A DNA stretch of 64,000 nt from Diphasiastrum complanatum (Eukaryota; Streptophyta; Lycopodiopsida; Lycopodiales; Lycopodiaceae). Location: assembly GCA_029204225.1 (NCBI GenBank), contig CM055102.1, positions 42,371,229-42,435,228 of the forward strand, read 5' to 3'. Positions 49,250 through 60,801 of this stretch are shown in pieces. A program made the translations under genes and the position numbers. Positions within the stretch are counted from its first letter, which is position 1, and each line of letters begins with the position of its first letter. The notes below the pieces were generated by a model. It was not told the DNA's origin and made no database searches. It worked only from the letters and a program-made list of their open reading frames with translations.

Positions 49250-50050
49250 GTTAGAACGTCAAGAACTGAGCCTCCGACCTGTGGTGAGCCAGTCAAGTAG
49301 TCACAAGTCATGAGCTAGCTCTGGAGCTCGAGTCATGGCCTAGTCAGGAAGCAAGTTGATTCTGCCGCCGGACAGCTCTTGGGACCCATGTCCGGGAGCC
49401 AGACTGATTCTGCCAGGCTTGCCAGGCTTAATCAGCAAAATAAAAACTAAGTCCTAAAAAGCGTGCTTTACCAGAAAGCACTGTGTTTCAAACCAGAGGG
49501 GGTGCGCCGAATCACAACAGAACTATAGGGGGAATCCGGCAGACAAAAACTTGGGCAGCTCAACCAGCACCAGGAATCCCGTCACCAGGTCTCAGCTCCC
49601 TCTACCAACACGAGCCAAGCACAATGCGCAGCACGTGTTGGTGGCCCTGAAACCGATCAGTCTATGTATGAATGTAATCTCTTCCAAATCTAATAAAGTT
49701 GATCCTTGGGGATGATTACCATTTCGGTTTCGCCTCCGGGACTAGTCCAAGTGGAAGGACCCTTACTACAACCTTTTTGCGTCGCCGACGCCTAAGGGTC
49801 CACATCACCGACGTGTGGCTTGCCGCTATGCCAATTGGTCATTTTGGTGACCACTATGCTTTGGGTTTCATGAATGGCTTGTCTTTGCCTTTGGTTACCT
49901 TTTGGGGATGGATTCTGAGTTGGCTTTCGGGTTGGTTGGGATTCCAGTTTTCTTAAGTCTAAATGGTTAAGCTTGTTACATTTTTGAGTTGGCTTTTACG
50001 TAAGTGCATGATGGATGAATGTTAGACTTAAGCGCGTGTTGGGGAAACCA
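49207..50050. mobile_element. Insertion of about 850 bp splitting Gypsy-2
   Basis: Gypsy-2 coding sequence stops at about 50060 and resumes at about 49200. The sequence between is unlike its neighbours, more GC-rich, and has a polyadenylation-like aataaagttgatcc near 49690 and TGTAAGACCC near 49206. It may be one or two solo LTRs. I could not fix edges or a target duplication. Confidence 0.4.
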
Positions 50051-50051
50051 C

Positions 50052-51900
50052 TCAAGTTCCAGCGCCCTTTGAGGCACCGGTGCAACATTTTGGCACCAAC
50101 TTCAGGAACTCTCCCAATGAAATATTGATCTTACTAGACAAAATATCCATGAGCAGTTCTGTTTGCAGCGCTTCTGGTTCAGTCATCTTGAAGGGTTCTT
50201 CATGATAATGCAACTGATCATTCATATCTGTATGTGAATTTTTTGGTGGCTGCAATGGTGAAGAACAAATTTTTGCTATTGCTTTAGCAGCTTCAAGCTC
50301 CTCTTCTTCTTGTAGATGTTTAATCCACTTCCTCATATCCTGATATCTTTGTTTTTCTGCATGAGGATTTGGATAGACTCCCGATGCTGTTGGTGTATCG
50401 TTCAATGGTATAGAATTAGCAGGTACTGGATCCACGACTGATTCTTTCTGCTTCTGTGCTCGGGTGACCACCACTTGGTTTATTTTGAGCTACTGGTCTT
50501 TGCTTGATTGTTATCAAATTTACAGGTGCTGTAGCTGGTGGTGGCTTCGGTCTTGCTAGACAGTCTTTATCGCAATGCCCATAACCACAGTCACGACAAA
50601 ATGGTACAAATTTCTCTTTATTTGGACATTTTGCAACTTTGTGATTTTCTCCACATGCAAAACATCCAAGTGGTGCTCTGGTCTTGTTGTTGAGCAGCAG
50701 CATAAATAGCGTACTATTCTGAAGATCCACCTTCTTAATCAGTACCATAGTTCCATTGCTCAGCACTTCCATAAGGTTCTGGTTACATCAAATTGGCAAG
50801 AGGAGCAGAGTGTTTTGGTGGGGCAGGTAAGGCTGAACGTTCCGGGTATCCAAGAGCAGATTATCGAGGTTTAGTTGTTGGATTTCCTCCATACAGGGGT
50901 TCTCGATATCCCATTTGGGCATATCGTTGCTGAATTATCCGAGGGTTAAAGTTGCAAAAAGTAGTCTCATAATCAGGCGAATTACACAAATGGCAAACAT
51001 TGATTTCCATTTGTTTTTTCAATTGAGGACACTCATTTACTGTGTGATCTCATGTGCAAATAGAACACCAGACATTTTCCCTGGTAGGAAAAGTCTTCGC
51101 AAAATTTTCAGATTCCTTGTTCGCTTTTCTGTGAAATCTTCCAATGCTTTGATTTTCTCATCAAATTGCGACTGCAACTTTTCCATCTGTTTCTGCTGGT
51201 TCTTCCCAAGTTTCTCAAACTCATTGAGCATCATTTTTGCAGTAGCGTTGGCATTCGTTGATGCAATAGTGGTGGATGTTGTAGTAGTCTGCACTGCTGT
51301 ATAAGGCAACATACTGATATACGGCTCATCATCAGAATCTTCATCCTCCTCCCAAATTGCATCGCCCATAGCATTTTGCAAGAGTACATACTCATTATGG
51401 TGTTTCAACTCACATTTCAACTCACGTCTGATCCATTTAGATAGACCTGACAAAAACCACATAATCATGGCATTTTCATTAATCAGCTGAAGTTTGCACT
51501 CAGATCTGAGGCGTTTCACCCGTTCAATGTAATCTCGAACCATTTACCTCTTTCCCATTTTAATTTTACTTAAAAGTAGGAAAGGGTCTTCCATAAACTT
51601 CTGCGGTTTGAACCATGTGATAAGGACTCGTTTAACAACCTCCCAATCTGTACGCTCAGTTTCATCTTGATTATAGTACCAATCTTGTGTTGTGCCTGTT
51701 AAGGCCATAGGAAACAGCTTAACTTTATCTTGAGGATAAATCTTGCCATAGACTTCATAGGATTTAGCATAGATCTGAAAAAATCTAACTGGATCTATAA
51801 ATTTATTATATTTGAATAGATCCAAACGGGGTGCTCTTCTAACAATAATTGGATTGACTTCCTGAGGAGCACCTCTAGGAGCGGCTCCAGGGGCAGCCAT
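50052..51900 (-). pseudogene. Gypsy-2 gag
   Basis: Starts MAAPGAAPRGAPQEVNPI at 51900. The retrotransposon Gag domain follows (RLDLFKYNKFIDPVRFFQIY, KVKLFPMALTGTTQDWYYN, WEVVKRVLITWF), a stop near 51545, then MVRDYIERVKRLRSEC and a coiled coil (EFEKLGKNQQKQMEKLQSQF). The frame is damaged between 51037 and 50772. Zinc knuckles CFACGENHKVAKC and CRDCGYGHCDKDC (both C-X2-C-X3-H-X4-C) come next, then VVTRAQKQKE and the linker up to the insertion at 50050. Confidence 0.82.
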
Positions 51901-53094
51901 CTTTATAAACTTAGATCAAGTAGACAATGAGATTGGATCTAGATTTTTCAATCAAACACTATCTCAGATCAGACCTGCTAGATATATTCCACTTTCCAAA
52001 AATCTGATTTATATATCATGAAAAAGATTTCGAAATTCAATCAATCGATACTTCTCAAAAATGAAAAATTTCTCAGAATCCAAATAAGAATATATCAGAT
52101 TTGATCCAAATTTTGACAGAGACTTGATCTGGAAAATCAGAACCCAAAAAATAAGACTGACAAAAGTCCCTTAGGCGAAGATTGGCTTGGCGAAGGTTCA
52201 ACAGTGCTATTTTGGGAAGAAAAAAAAAACTCTTTGATCAACTTTTCTAACAATTTCTTGGGTAATAACCTTCGCCGACCTGACAGAGATAAAACTATGG
52301 CGAACCGGACGAAGGTTTCTGACATAAGAAATAGTTTGGCGAGGGCAAAAAATCAAGATTTTCTATGTTCTGGACAAGAAGAATCTTCGTCGAACTCAAA
52401 AATAGTATTTTACTATAAATAGAATGTTTTGGAAACTCGACGAAAGTTATGGCAAAGGATCAAGAGTAATGCTAGTATTTTTACAAAAAAGTGACTTTTT
52501 TGGCAAAAATATGGCAATATGACAACTGATCCTCTGTAAACCCTTCTATTTTTGGTATTATTCTTCGCCGACCTGACAACAGATATATCTGAATCACACC
52601 TATGCACAGTAAATCAGACGAAGGTTCTTTTTCTATATTTTTAGAGTTTTGATGATTTTCTGGTGTTTTTTAACGATTTTTCTGATGTTTCTGAAAATCT
52701 GCTGGGAATTAATCTTCGCCTTTCAAATTGAAGGTTCTTTGATCAAAACCAAAGGTGTTTGCAACTTGGCAAAGGTTTCTTGAAAGTGGGTAAAAAGTTA
52801 TCAGCATTGATGTTGATTTTTGTCTCTTTTTGACCAAAATATGGCAGATTTTATCGATTTTTGTTGTTTTTTCTGATATCTCAGATCCAAGTGGATCTTA
52901 AGATTGGTGATCTTAATAACTTTCTCTGTTTAACAATCAGATTAGATTTCAAACAAGCAAATCCACTCAAATTAAGCAAAATCACTCCCAAATTAATCCT
53001 AAATGCAGATCTAACACTATTCATGCCACGACAAAATGCCTAATGCAAGCTAACCATCCAACAAACATGCTGCAAACTGAAACATTGGCGTAGA
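51901..53094 (-). other. Gypsy-2 leader
   Basis: 1.2 kb between primer site and gag. It contains about ten forms of TTCGCC/GGCGAAGG in both orientations; cttcgccgacctgac occurs twice (about 52269 and 52562). No coding frame. Confidence 0.6.
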
Positions 53095-53112
53095 TCCCTG
53101 GCAACGGTGCCA
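53095..53112 (-). promoter_or_regulatory. Primer-binding site of Gypsy-2
   Basis: Minus strand TGGCACCGTTGCCAGGGA, close to the Asp-tRNA-type primer site known from Athila/Tat Gypsy elements. Confidence 0.75.
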
Positions 53113-53116
53113 AAAT

Positions 53117-53340
53117 TGTAGTGGGTTTCTTTCCTTGCCTAACCTGAATCCAAGATCTAGTCAATCTAGCATCAAAGAGATGAAGTTACTTGTCACGCGT
53201 AGGTTCGTTCCCATGAGAGCGATAGTATAGTTCAGATTTCAATCATGAATGGAGGATTCACATCTAACTCTAACATCCATTAACCCTATGATCTTGGCAC
53301 ATATAAACATATAAATGTACAAAATTCCAAATTTGATCTA
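53117..53340 (-). mobile_element. 5' LTR of Gypsy-2, probably truncated
   Basis: Starts at plus-strand tgtagtggg beside the primer site. It passes into unrelated Gypsy protease sequence by about 53400, so only about 220 bp remain. The right edge is uncertain. Confidence 0.5.
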
Positions 53341-53399
53341 TTTTCCTTCAGTATGACTTTTTGGCCCAATAATTTATTTCGTTTGAAAGACACACTAAG

Positions 53400-53760
53400 A
53401 AAAACAAGAAGTTAGTATTTTAGTGGACAATGGGTCAACTCACAATTTCATTAATTCTCATCTTTTGTAAAATCTTAGCTTGGACAACCACCATAAAAAT
53501 AAAGCATATCTAGCTTCAAGAACCAAGCTAGAAACTTGGGACGTTAGAGTAGTGAATCTCCTAGTTGAGATACAAAATTATAAAGAATTGGTTAATTAGT
53601 ATGTTTTGGACACATATAGATTTAATTTTGGGCTATGAATGGCTATTTCATAAATCTCATTCTCTAGATATTGATTTTGAAAAGCATGTGCTCTCAATCA
53701 TAGAGTAGTCACACTTTTTGGAGACAATTATGTACATCCATCTGAGATTGTTTCTACATC
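53400..53760 (+). pseudogene. Ty3/Gypsy protease relic
   Basis: Plus-strand fragments of a retropepsin: VLVDNGSTHNFINSHLL near 53420 (the active-site Ser/Asp context altered to DNGS) and DLILGYEWLF near 53625, the conserved end of the domain. Broken by stops; no other domain found nearby. Confidence 0.65.
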
Positions 53761-53769
53761 AAATGTAAT

Positions 53770-54992
53770 GAAATGTTATGATATTGATGTGTATTGTTTG
53801 TTTGCCAGGCCCATTTTGGATTTTCATGTGATTTGTGATGGCTATATGCATCTTGAGAGACTATTAGTTGAAACTAGAGTTTAGTGTGGGAGTTGCATGG
53901 GCACATGCCACGAGCTACTTGGGTAGAGTGGAAATTGTCTCTCCTCATCATTGGGTTTTAGATTTTGGGAATTGTCTCCTCTCTCATCATTGCTTGTGGG
54001 TGAGGCTTTTGGAAGCAGATTTCTTTAGTGGTCATCACATTGACCAATTGTTGAAGTCAGGTTCGTCTTTCACTTGATCTCATGTATAGGCTTGTATACG
54101 CATTGAAAATGGTGTTTATTGTTGATTTAAGTAATTTTCATATCACTTCTTTAGTAAAGTTGATGTCTATTTGTATGACGTTTGGTTCTAAACTATGCCT
54201 TACAAAGTTTTCTCCAACTCTCCAAAACAGAGTTACTGAAGTATGAAACCAATCTAAATATTTTGCCAGTATTCCTCATCTTTAAGTATGAATGGTTTGA
54301 CTATATTCTACAACATGCACATTGCAGTTTACTATGAGAATTGTTAAAATTTGATATGTACTTTTCAAGATGCCTATCAAAATGTTTTTTAAATGAAATT
54401 TTGCCCATCAGGGCTGACATTCACAAAATCTTTAAATATGTCCAACTTGGGCTTTGATGTGCAAAACTCGTGTCCAATTTTAGCAATGACCTGCATAGTA
54501 CGACATTCTGTTGAAATGTTTAGATTAAGATAATCTTTAATAATGATGTGGAATCTTGTTGCTTTTTTCTATTTTGGTGTATATGAATCAGTTCAAATAT
54601 CCCAACTTTGTTATATTCTACTTAGGGGTGCAAATTTCAAGCATCATAATTTGTTATAAGTATGATAGTCAACTTTTGGAGAGTCTAAGCTTATGTGTCA
54701 CATTCTCATTTGTTGAGAGCAGAGCTGCTATATAGGGCAACAAGAGCCCTTCTTGAAAGAGATGTCTTGCCAACTCTTCATTCGTCAATTATGTTACGTA
54801 TCGACTAAGAGCAAGTGACTCGAATACCGCCTCGAGGATCTCCCGTGACTCCCTTAACTCAAATTCGGCCTCCTTATAGGCCATATGTAGTCCATAGTAT
54901 TTATCAATTTATGGTTACAAGTTGCATGTTACATCCACTAAAGGAAGGATCTAGGGCAAAAAGAAAAAAACAGTTTGCTACACATAAATATT

Positions 54993-55023
<31 letters not shown>

Positions 55024-56099
55024 CTCATCATGAAAGAGCCAAAGCAAGAGGAGGGTGGTAGGGTACCATTCATTCACCAAGGTCGTGGTTCACGTGGGAA
55101 TGGGCCCGCGGCCCCGCCCTTAAGCGCCGCTTACCTTCCCTTGCCTTTTGGAGTACGTTCAGCGGCAGCAGCAGGTGCCACAGGACAAAGCTGGTTCATC
55201 TGTATGTGCATTGTTTCCTCACGATCCATGCATGTGGACCGCAATTTGCTTATCATTAGAATCTTGTAACATATTTCTTTCACCAACTTTAAATTGACGG
55301 ACTAATTCATTGAAGCTCTCCCACTTTTTTGCGCTCCCTCACGAGCTGGTGAGGCTTGATTCTTGAGATTTGAGCTCTGCAGACCGCAGTGACAAGCCTC
55401 TTTAACGTTGATCTTTTCTCGTCTTCCCCGGAGGATATAGATTCCTGAGTCCTGAGTCCTGACTATGAAAGTGCTGATTAGATCCTGGCTTACGATTTAA
55501 TCGTCATAGTCTTGCCTACTTGTTTTTTTGGTACAAAGCAGGCTGCAGCATTAACAAGTCAATTTTTTCTGAATATCCGCAAAGTCTTTGTTTAACGAGT
55601 TGACATGTTGGTAGCATTGGAGCTGACATTGTTGGTATTATTGCTCGTCTTCTTTTCAACTTGAAGGCAAACTGAAAGTAGCCTTTGAATCTTTTTCAGG
55701 ACTATGATTCTGTGCCGTACAAACATTGTAGTGAAGATTCTTGCCATTATTTTTGGAAAATATATACATGTATGCTGACTCCTCACTCTTGCTGATGCCT
55801 TTAACGAAAATTCACAGGCTATTCATGTGTTACTGGTTGTGGACGGTGGGCGAATTCTTAATTCAAAAATATCTTAACTATTGCAAAATTGCTACTCATG
55901 GTACTGTTCAGCTTGCTGAGGACCAATTTATGATACATATACTCCCTTCTCCTCTGCCAACAGATTATGAGCTGAATATTGCAGCCAAACTCCTAGTAGG
56001 CAAATAGATACTTGAAAGTTGATTGAGTACATTGGGGGTAGCTGCAGATAGTGAATGTCAACGTGAATTATTTTCTGAACGAGCTACTGTCGACTAGTC
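53770..56099. other. Gene-poor interval upstream of the bHLH gene
   Basis: A (TA)n run at about 54998-55022, a GC-richer patch at 55080-55200 with a G-box cacgtg at 55091-55096, and no coding frame I can support. The patch may be part of the promoter or 5' UTR of the bHLH gene, or a remnant of another gene. Confidence 0.45.
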
Positions 56100-57239
56100 A
56101 TGGTTACGGAGCTCAAGACCGGCAAAAAAATGAGGAGGAGAACTAGCGTTGATAACAAGCATGAAACCTTGAGCTCTTTGAACAATAACGAGAAGCATGT
56201 GAATATGGACAGCTCGTTTTCCACTTTGAGGTCGTTGCTGCCAGAACCTCCACGGAAGGTACTTGTATGTCCTATGGTTGGTACAGATCCACAGAAATAG
56301 ATTAATGTGGATCTGTACAAACAAATATGTATTATGTATAGCCTGAATTAGCAGTCGTCTATTTGATGTTTTAGTCCGTAAAAGTACAGAGAGACTTCGA
56401 AGGAATGCATGGATTATTTTACTATTGATAATTGGGAAGATATAATTGGTAAAGTGCCTTAGATAGATTTTCTGATGGTACTTCTTTGAATATGCCATTT
56501 TAGCTTAATTAGACGAGATTTCGCTTAACGCCTGATGTCAATACGTGCATTTGTCTGTGGCTTGACTTTGCAGAAAGACAAATCCGTTTTAATCTCAAAG
56601 GTGATGGGATATATTCAAAAGCTTGAAAACCAAATCGAAGAACTTAAGAAGAAACGAGATAACCTACAGCTTTCTCCAGATAATGCTTGTGCAATTCAGG
56701 GACGCGAGACCGAACAACTAATAGATGAAGATGCCTCCTCCTCGAGTGCTGAAAATGACCATCCAGCCGTTTCTAGTAATTTATCCTGGAATTGCACTTC
56801 AATCACCTCAAGGGAAGCTTACAGGCAAACGAGCAAATGTTTTGGCCGTAGTGTTGTGCTCGACTTCTTCGATACAGATCTCTTTATAACAGTGAGACGT
56901 AGCAGGAAGAGCAAATCGATCTTTTCGCAGATATTAACGCTGATGGAGGATTACGACCTGGAAACCATACATGCAAGCGTATCTACGAGTGATGATAACA
57001 TATTCTACTCTCTGCATGTTAAGGTACGTTGACAGATAAGTCTCGAGTTTTTAAAATAATATGGCCAAGCAGATACAAAAATTTGCAACTACACTGAGAG
57101 ATGAGGCTGCACTTCTCAGCAATAGTGTTAAAATGACAATATCATCTCATACGTGATTTGCAAATTGCAGGTGGTAAATGCCGAAGATAGATTTCCCAAA
57201 GAGGCACTGGAATCTGCACTGCATGCATTGATTGACTAA
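56100..57239 (+). CDS. bHLH transcription factor, group Ib-like, degenerate basic region
   Basis: Three exons, GT-AG introns, all phase 0: 56100-56258, 56574-57023, 57171-57239, giving 225 residues. An in-frame TGA at 56076 makes ATG 56100 the likely start. Helix 1 is SSFSTLRSLLPEP (about 38-50), helix 2 with a leucine-zipper-like extension is SVLISKVMGYIQKLENQIEE (about 57-76), continuing LKKKRDNL. The C-terminal part (about 144-225: RSVVLDFFDT, ILTLMEDYDLETIHASVS, IFYSLHVKVV) fits the ACT-like tail of Ib/ORG-type bHLH proteins that act in iron response. The intron within the loop fits too. The basic region reads LNNNEKHVNMD, lacking the usual His-Glu-Arg contact pattern, so DNA binding is doubtful; it may act by dimerising with other bHLH proteins. 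No frame damage. Confidence 0.78.
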
Positions 57240-59316
57240 TACCTGCAGATCAATCACTAATAGAAGAGACTGTGCCGTTTAAAATCCATATTGTAGATTG
57301 CTGCCCCTAGGATATGCAATCTTAAAATCTACAATGGTTTAATCCTGTATCACTCAGTATTGAAGCTATATTGGACGATTGTGCGGTATTCCTGACTTCC
57401 ATGGAAACGGCAAGAATCATGTGCTTGTAATATGTAAAAAACTGTGTTACTGATGTTACATACATCTGGTTTTCATTTTCCATTAATTGACAAACTTTAT
57501 ATTCAGAATACACATCAGCTATGGATCTGTTCCCAAAACTTTTCACTCAGTAGATTGCGCATTAAGAACTTTATCGTGTCAGGCGAATCGATTAAGGATT
57601 CAAGATATAAATGCTGTAGAAACCTCAAGTAGTTCAATATAGGGCTATGAATTGACGCCATAACAAAGACTTACAAAAGAAAGATTGCTATCTGCTTTTG
57701 TTTGCTTTGCCATCAAATTATCAACATCTATAATCCACTGCTATATGAAGTAACAAGGTACAGGTTTCGAAATGCAAATCTTAGCTGACAGATCGATCCA
57801 TTTAGAATCTCGCATTCACTATGTGGATCATCCGCTATAGTTGCTTTGCTGATCAAATTCTGAACATTTAAGCTCGGAGAAATTCAAAGCAAGAATTGCA
57901 ATTTCGTGTTGTTGATCTTTGTCTTCGATTGTTGCTTTTTAGCACCGACATGCTCCGACCACCAATAATGTTTCCTTCATTTTGTTTTGTTGATCAGAAT
58001 CTGATGCTCCTTTTGGAAACTTTTGCTGATATTGGATGGGGCCACGATCCATAAGAGTGATGCGTCACAGAACAGCTGTGAGAAACATAATGTGAAATTA
58101 GCTGATCGGTCCAGCCAGCCCGAGAAATATTCCACAGCTTAGTTGCCTTTTCAACTTTTACCTACTTTGTGACCAACCGATTCTCCATTTCCTGATGTAA
58201 ATCAGTGAATGCTTGACTCATTCCAGGTTATCAATTTCTTAATGTAAATTACCAATGGGTGCTTGACAAACAAGCACTAGACAAGTTACCAACGCAACCG
58301 TCGGTGCTGTGAGTCCATTTTTCAATATATTAAACGAATGGATGCTTGACAAACAAGCACTACAGAGCTACCGACGCAACCGTCCATGCGCTGGGCACCG
58401 AGATCTACCAAAGTGTGATGTTGTTGTGGAATCTTGTGGATCAAAGCATCCATTGATTTTTTATGAGTCGAGTCTCGCTGCTAGCAATAGCAGAAGAATT
58501 TTGGGTGGTAAAGAAGCATAATTAATTCACAAAAGAAGTTCAAATTCTATTATGACATGATGTCCTAAGTTTAAAATGCTACTATGGTATATGCTCTCAT
58601 AATGCCATCCAAGGATAGTGCTCATTGTGAGCTTTAACTCCTCCTTGGTCGTACACTCACATGGCTGTACAAAAAGTGATGGCGATATTTTTGTTGCTAG
58701 TGACATGTGGTGATGATTATTGGGTCTTGCACAAATGTCACTATCTCAAATTAGTTTTCAAACCCAAATTGCATATTGCATAGTGCAAATTAACAAGGAC
58801 ACTACACAATCTTCATCAACATTGACCTATGACTTTATCTACATCTTCTACCAAATTATCCTATGCTAATACCATCCAAAGTTGGCATACAAGGTGATTC
58901 AAATTTCAAACTATAGTCAACTTGAAAGAGATACAAGACACATTAACATTAGATGAAGAACACATACCTAAGACTGGCCCGACACATTGAGACCGGTCTT
59001 AAGTCATGAATGATCATCCAACTATGGAATTTTTTATGGAGGTTCACTTGACTTTGCCAAGAATGTTGCTAGTATGCGGAATGACTTCATAGGTGGCTGA
59101 GAGGATGAGTAGACATAGAGGAAATTGAATATAAACTCGGATCTCACCTAAGTCCAAGTGTAGATGACACGGACAATATGTATACAACACATTTCCTAAA
59201 CTTTTAGTGGTGCAATTGTAAAGTTGACGACCAAGTAAGGAGTTATAACAATATAATCAAGGAAATACAAAAAAGAATGAATGGATGAGTGAAACTATAG
59301 GCAATCCAAGATAAAC
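57240..59316. other. Intergenic interval
   Basis: 3' flank of the bHLH gene, then sequence without recognised genes. It includes an imperfect duplication of about 48 bp (58257-58310 and 58338-58390). Confidence 0.5.
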
Positions 59317-60305
59317 TCAAATCTCGGCTACATGCATGTGTCTGATTGGCTTGAAATAAAAAGAGAAAATGTAGAGGACACAATTTTTTACTAGCTTAAT
59401 CATATCTGTCATCTCTTGATTATTTCTCATAATAATCAATTTGTCAACATAAAGAGCAACCAAAGCAATCATACGATCCAAGCATAAGACATAAAGGTTT
59501 GGATCAAAGTGTGCTCTCACCATCCCCTTAGAACGAATGTAGGCATCAATCATGTTGTACCACGAACGTGGTGCCTGTTTGAGACCATAAAGCCTTTATG
59601 CTCTTGTCCTTTCGTTACAAAGCCTTCAAGTTGATCCATGAACACCTCTTCTTCTAGCTCACCATTTAGAAAAGCAGATTTCACATCCATCTGATGTAAA
59701 GGCCAACCAAATTGTGAAGCTAAAGCAACAAGTAGACATAAAGTATTCCACTTACATTCGGGTGCAAAGGTCTCCTCATGTTCGATGCCTTTACTTTGCG
59801 CATAACCCTTGATCACCAATCTTGCATTGTGCTTTGTTATACTTCCATCTGCGAAGTACTTAGTCATGTATACCCATTTGCAATCAATGGGTTTCTTACC
59901 AATTGGTGGTACCACTAAGTCCCATGTTCCATGTTTAGCAATTGACTCCATCTCTTCTTCCATGGCCTTGACCCAAATGTCATCATCCTTCGCTTCATTA
60001 TAAGTTGAAGGTTCTTTGCTTTGAATGATGCTAGATAAGAGAGCATAATTTTCTTCATACTTATCAGGTTGTGTTCTCTCTCTCATTGATCTCCTTAGCT
60101 CTCCATGGATGGATAATTCAGGAAAGTCATCCATGTCATTACTCTCCGTCAATCTCTCATACCACTTGGGGAGCTTCCTGGTGAAAATGTATCCCATGGT
60201 ACATCCTTTTCCTTGCATTTGTCACTTGCACCCTTCAATCTTCTTAGCACCAAATGGTTTATCTCTACCTCTCCAACCTGTCTCCTGAGATTGAGTGACA
60301 ACATC
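59317..60305 (-). pseudogene. Copia relic E (linker and RT)
   Basis: Minus-strand homologue of Copia-A 24490-23370. 60218-59550: linker (LPKWYERLTESNDMDDFPEL), RT with CKWVYMTKYFADGSITKHN, ARLVIKGYAQSKGIEHEETF, MDVKSAFLNGELEEEVFMDQ. 59553-59317: LYVLCLDRMIALVALYVDK, where the catalytic YVDD reads YVDK, so this RT would be inactive even if joined. A deletion near 59600 removes the region before it. It is cut at 60305/60306 by the LTR of element D; the left end fades near 59317. Confidence 0.85.
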
Positions 60306-60788
60306 TGTTAAGAATCAAATTTGATCTGATATATTTTTATTGTAAGCTCGAAATGCAGTATTGTAATTAACTGTACATATCTTCAGTTAATTAGGATTTA
60401 CAATTTTTGGTTGTTATCGGACGTGATCCACTATTGTCCTATCAGTCGGGCACTGATCCCGTAGCCGGCTACTTGGGTTAGCCGAGTAGCCACACATAGG
60501 AAAAATTAGCATGTACATAGCTATATACAGTACTTGTTATACTTGGGGGCATGTCCCAAGTTTGTCGGTCGAATTTGGCCATATTGGGCCCGACCTTAAT
60601 TTGACAGGTGGTAGGCCAATTTTAGGACACTTGCCTTTTCATGCAGTTTGTGAATACTCTATATGTACGGTGTTTCTTTGTAATCTATTAACTTTTGTTG
60701 TGCCGTCTATGAGAGCTTGTGAGGAGTGGCTATGGTGATTGTATGATGTGATCTACATACTGCACTAGATTCTATCGAAATTTCGACA
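60306..60788 (+). mobile_element. 5' LTR of element D (483 bp)
   Basis: Edges TGTTAAGAAT and TTTCGACA. Its first 83 bp recur at 63918-64000 with four differences, all transitions. Confidence 0.9.
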
Positions 60789-60801
60789 TGGTATCAGAGC
60801 T
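60789..60801 (+). promoter_or_regulatory. Primer-binding site of element D
   Basis: tggtatcagagct directly after the LTR; initiator-Met tRNA type. Confidence 0.92.

Noticed and set aside
49699-49956. 85-codon plus-strand frame
   Set aside because: Lies in the unclassified insertion; no start context or motif.
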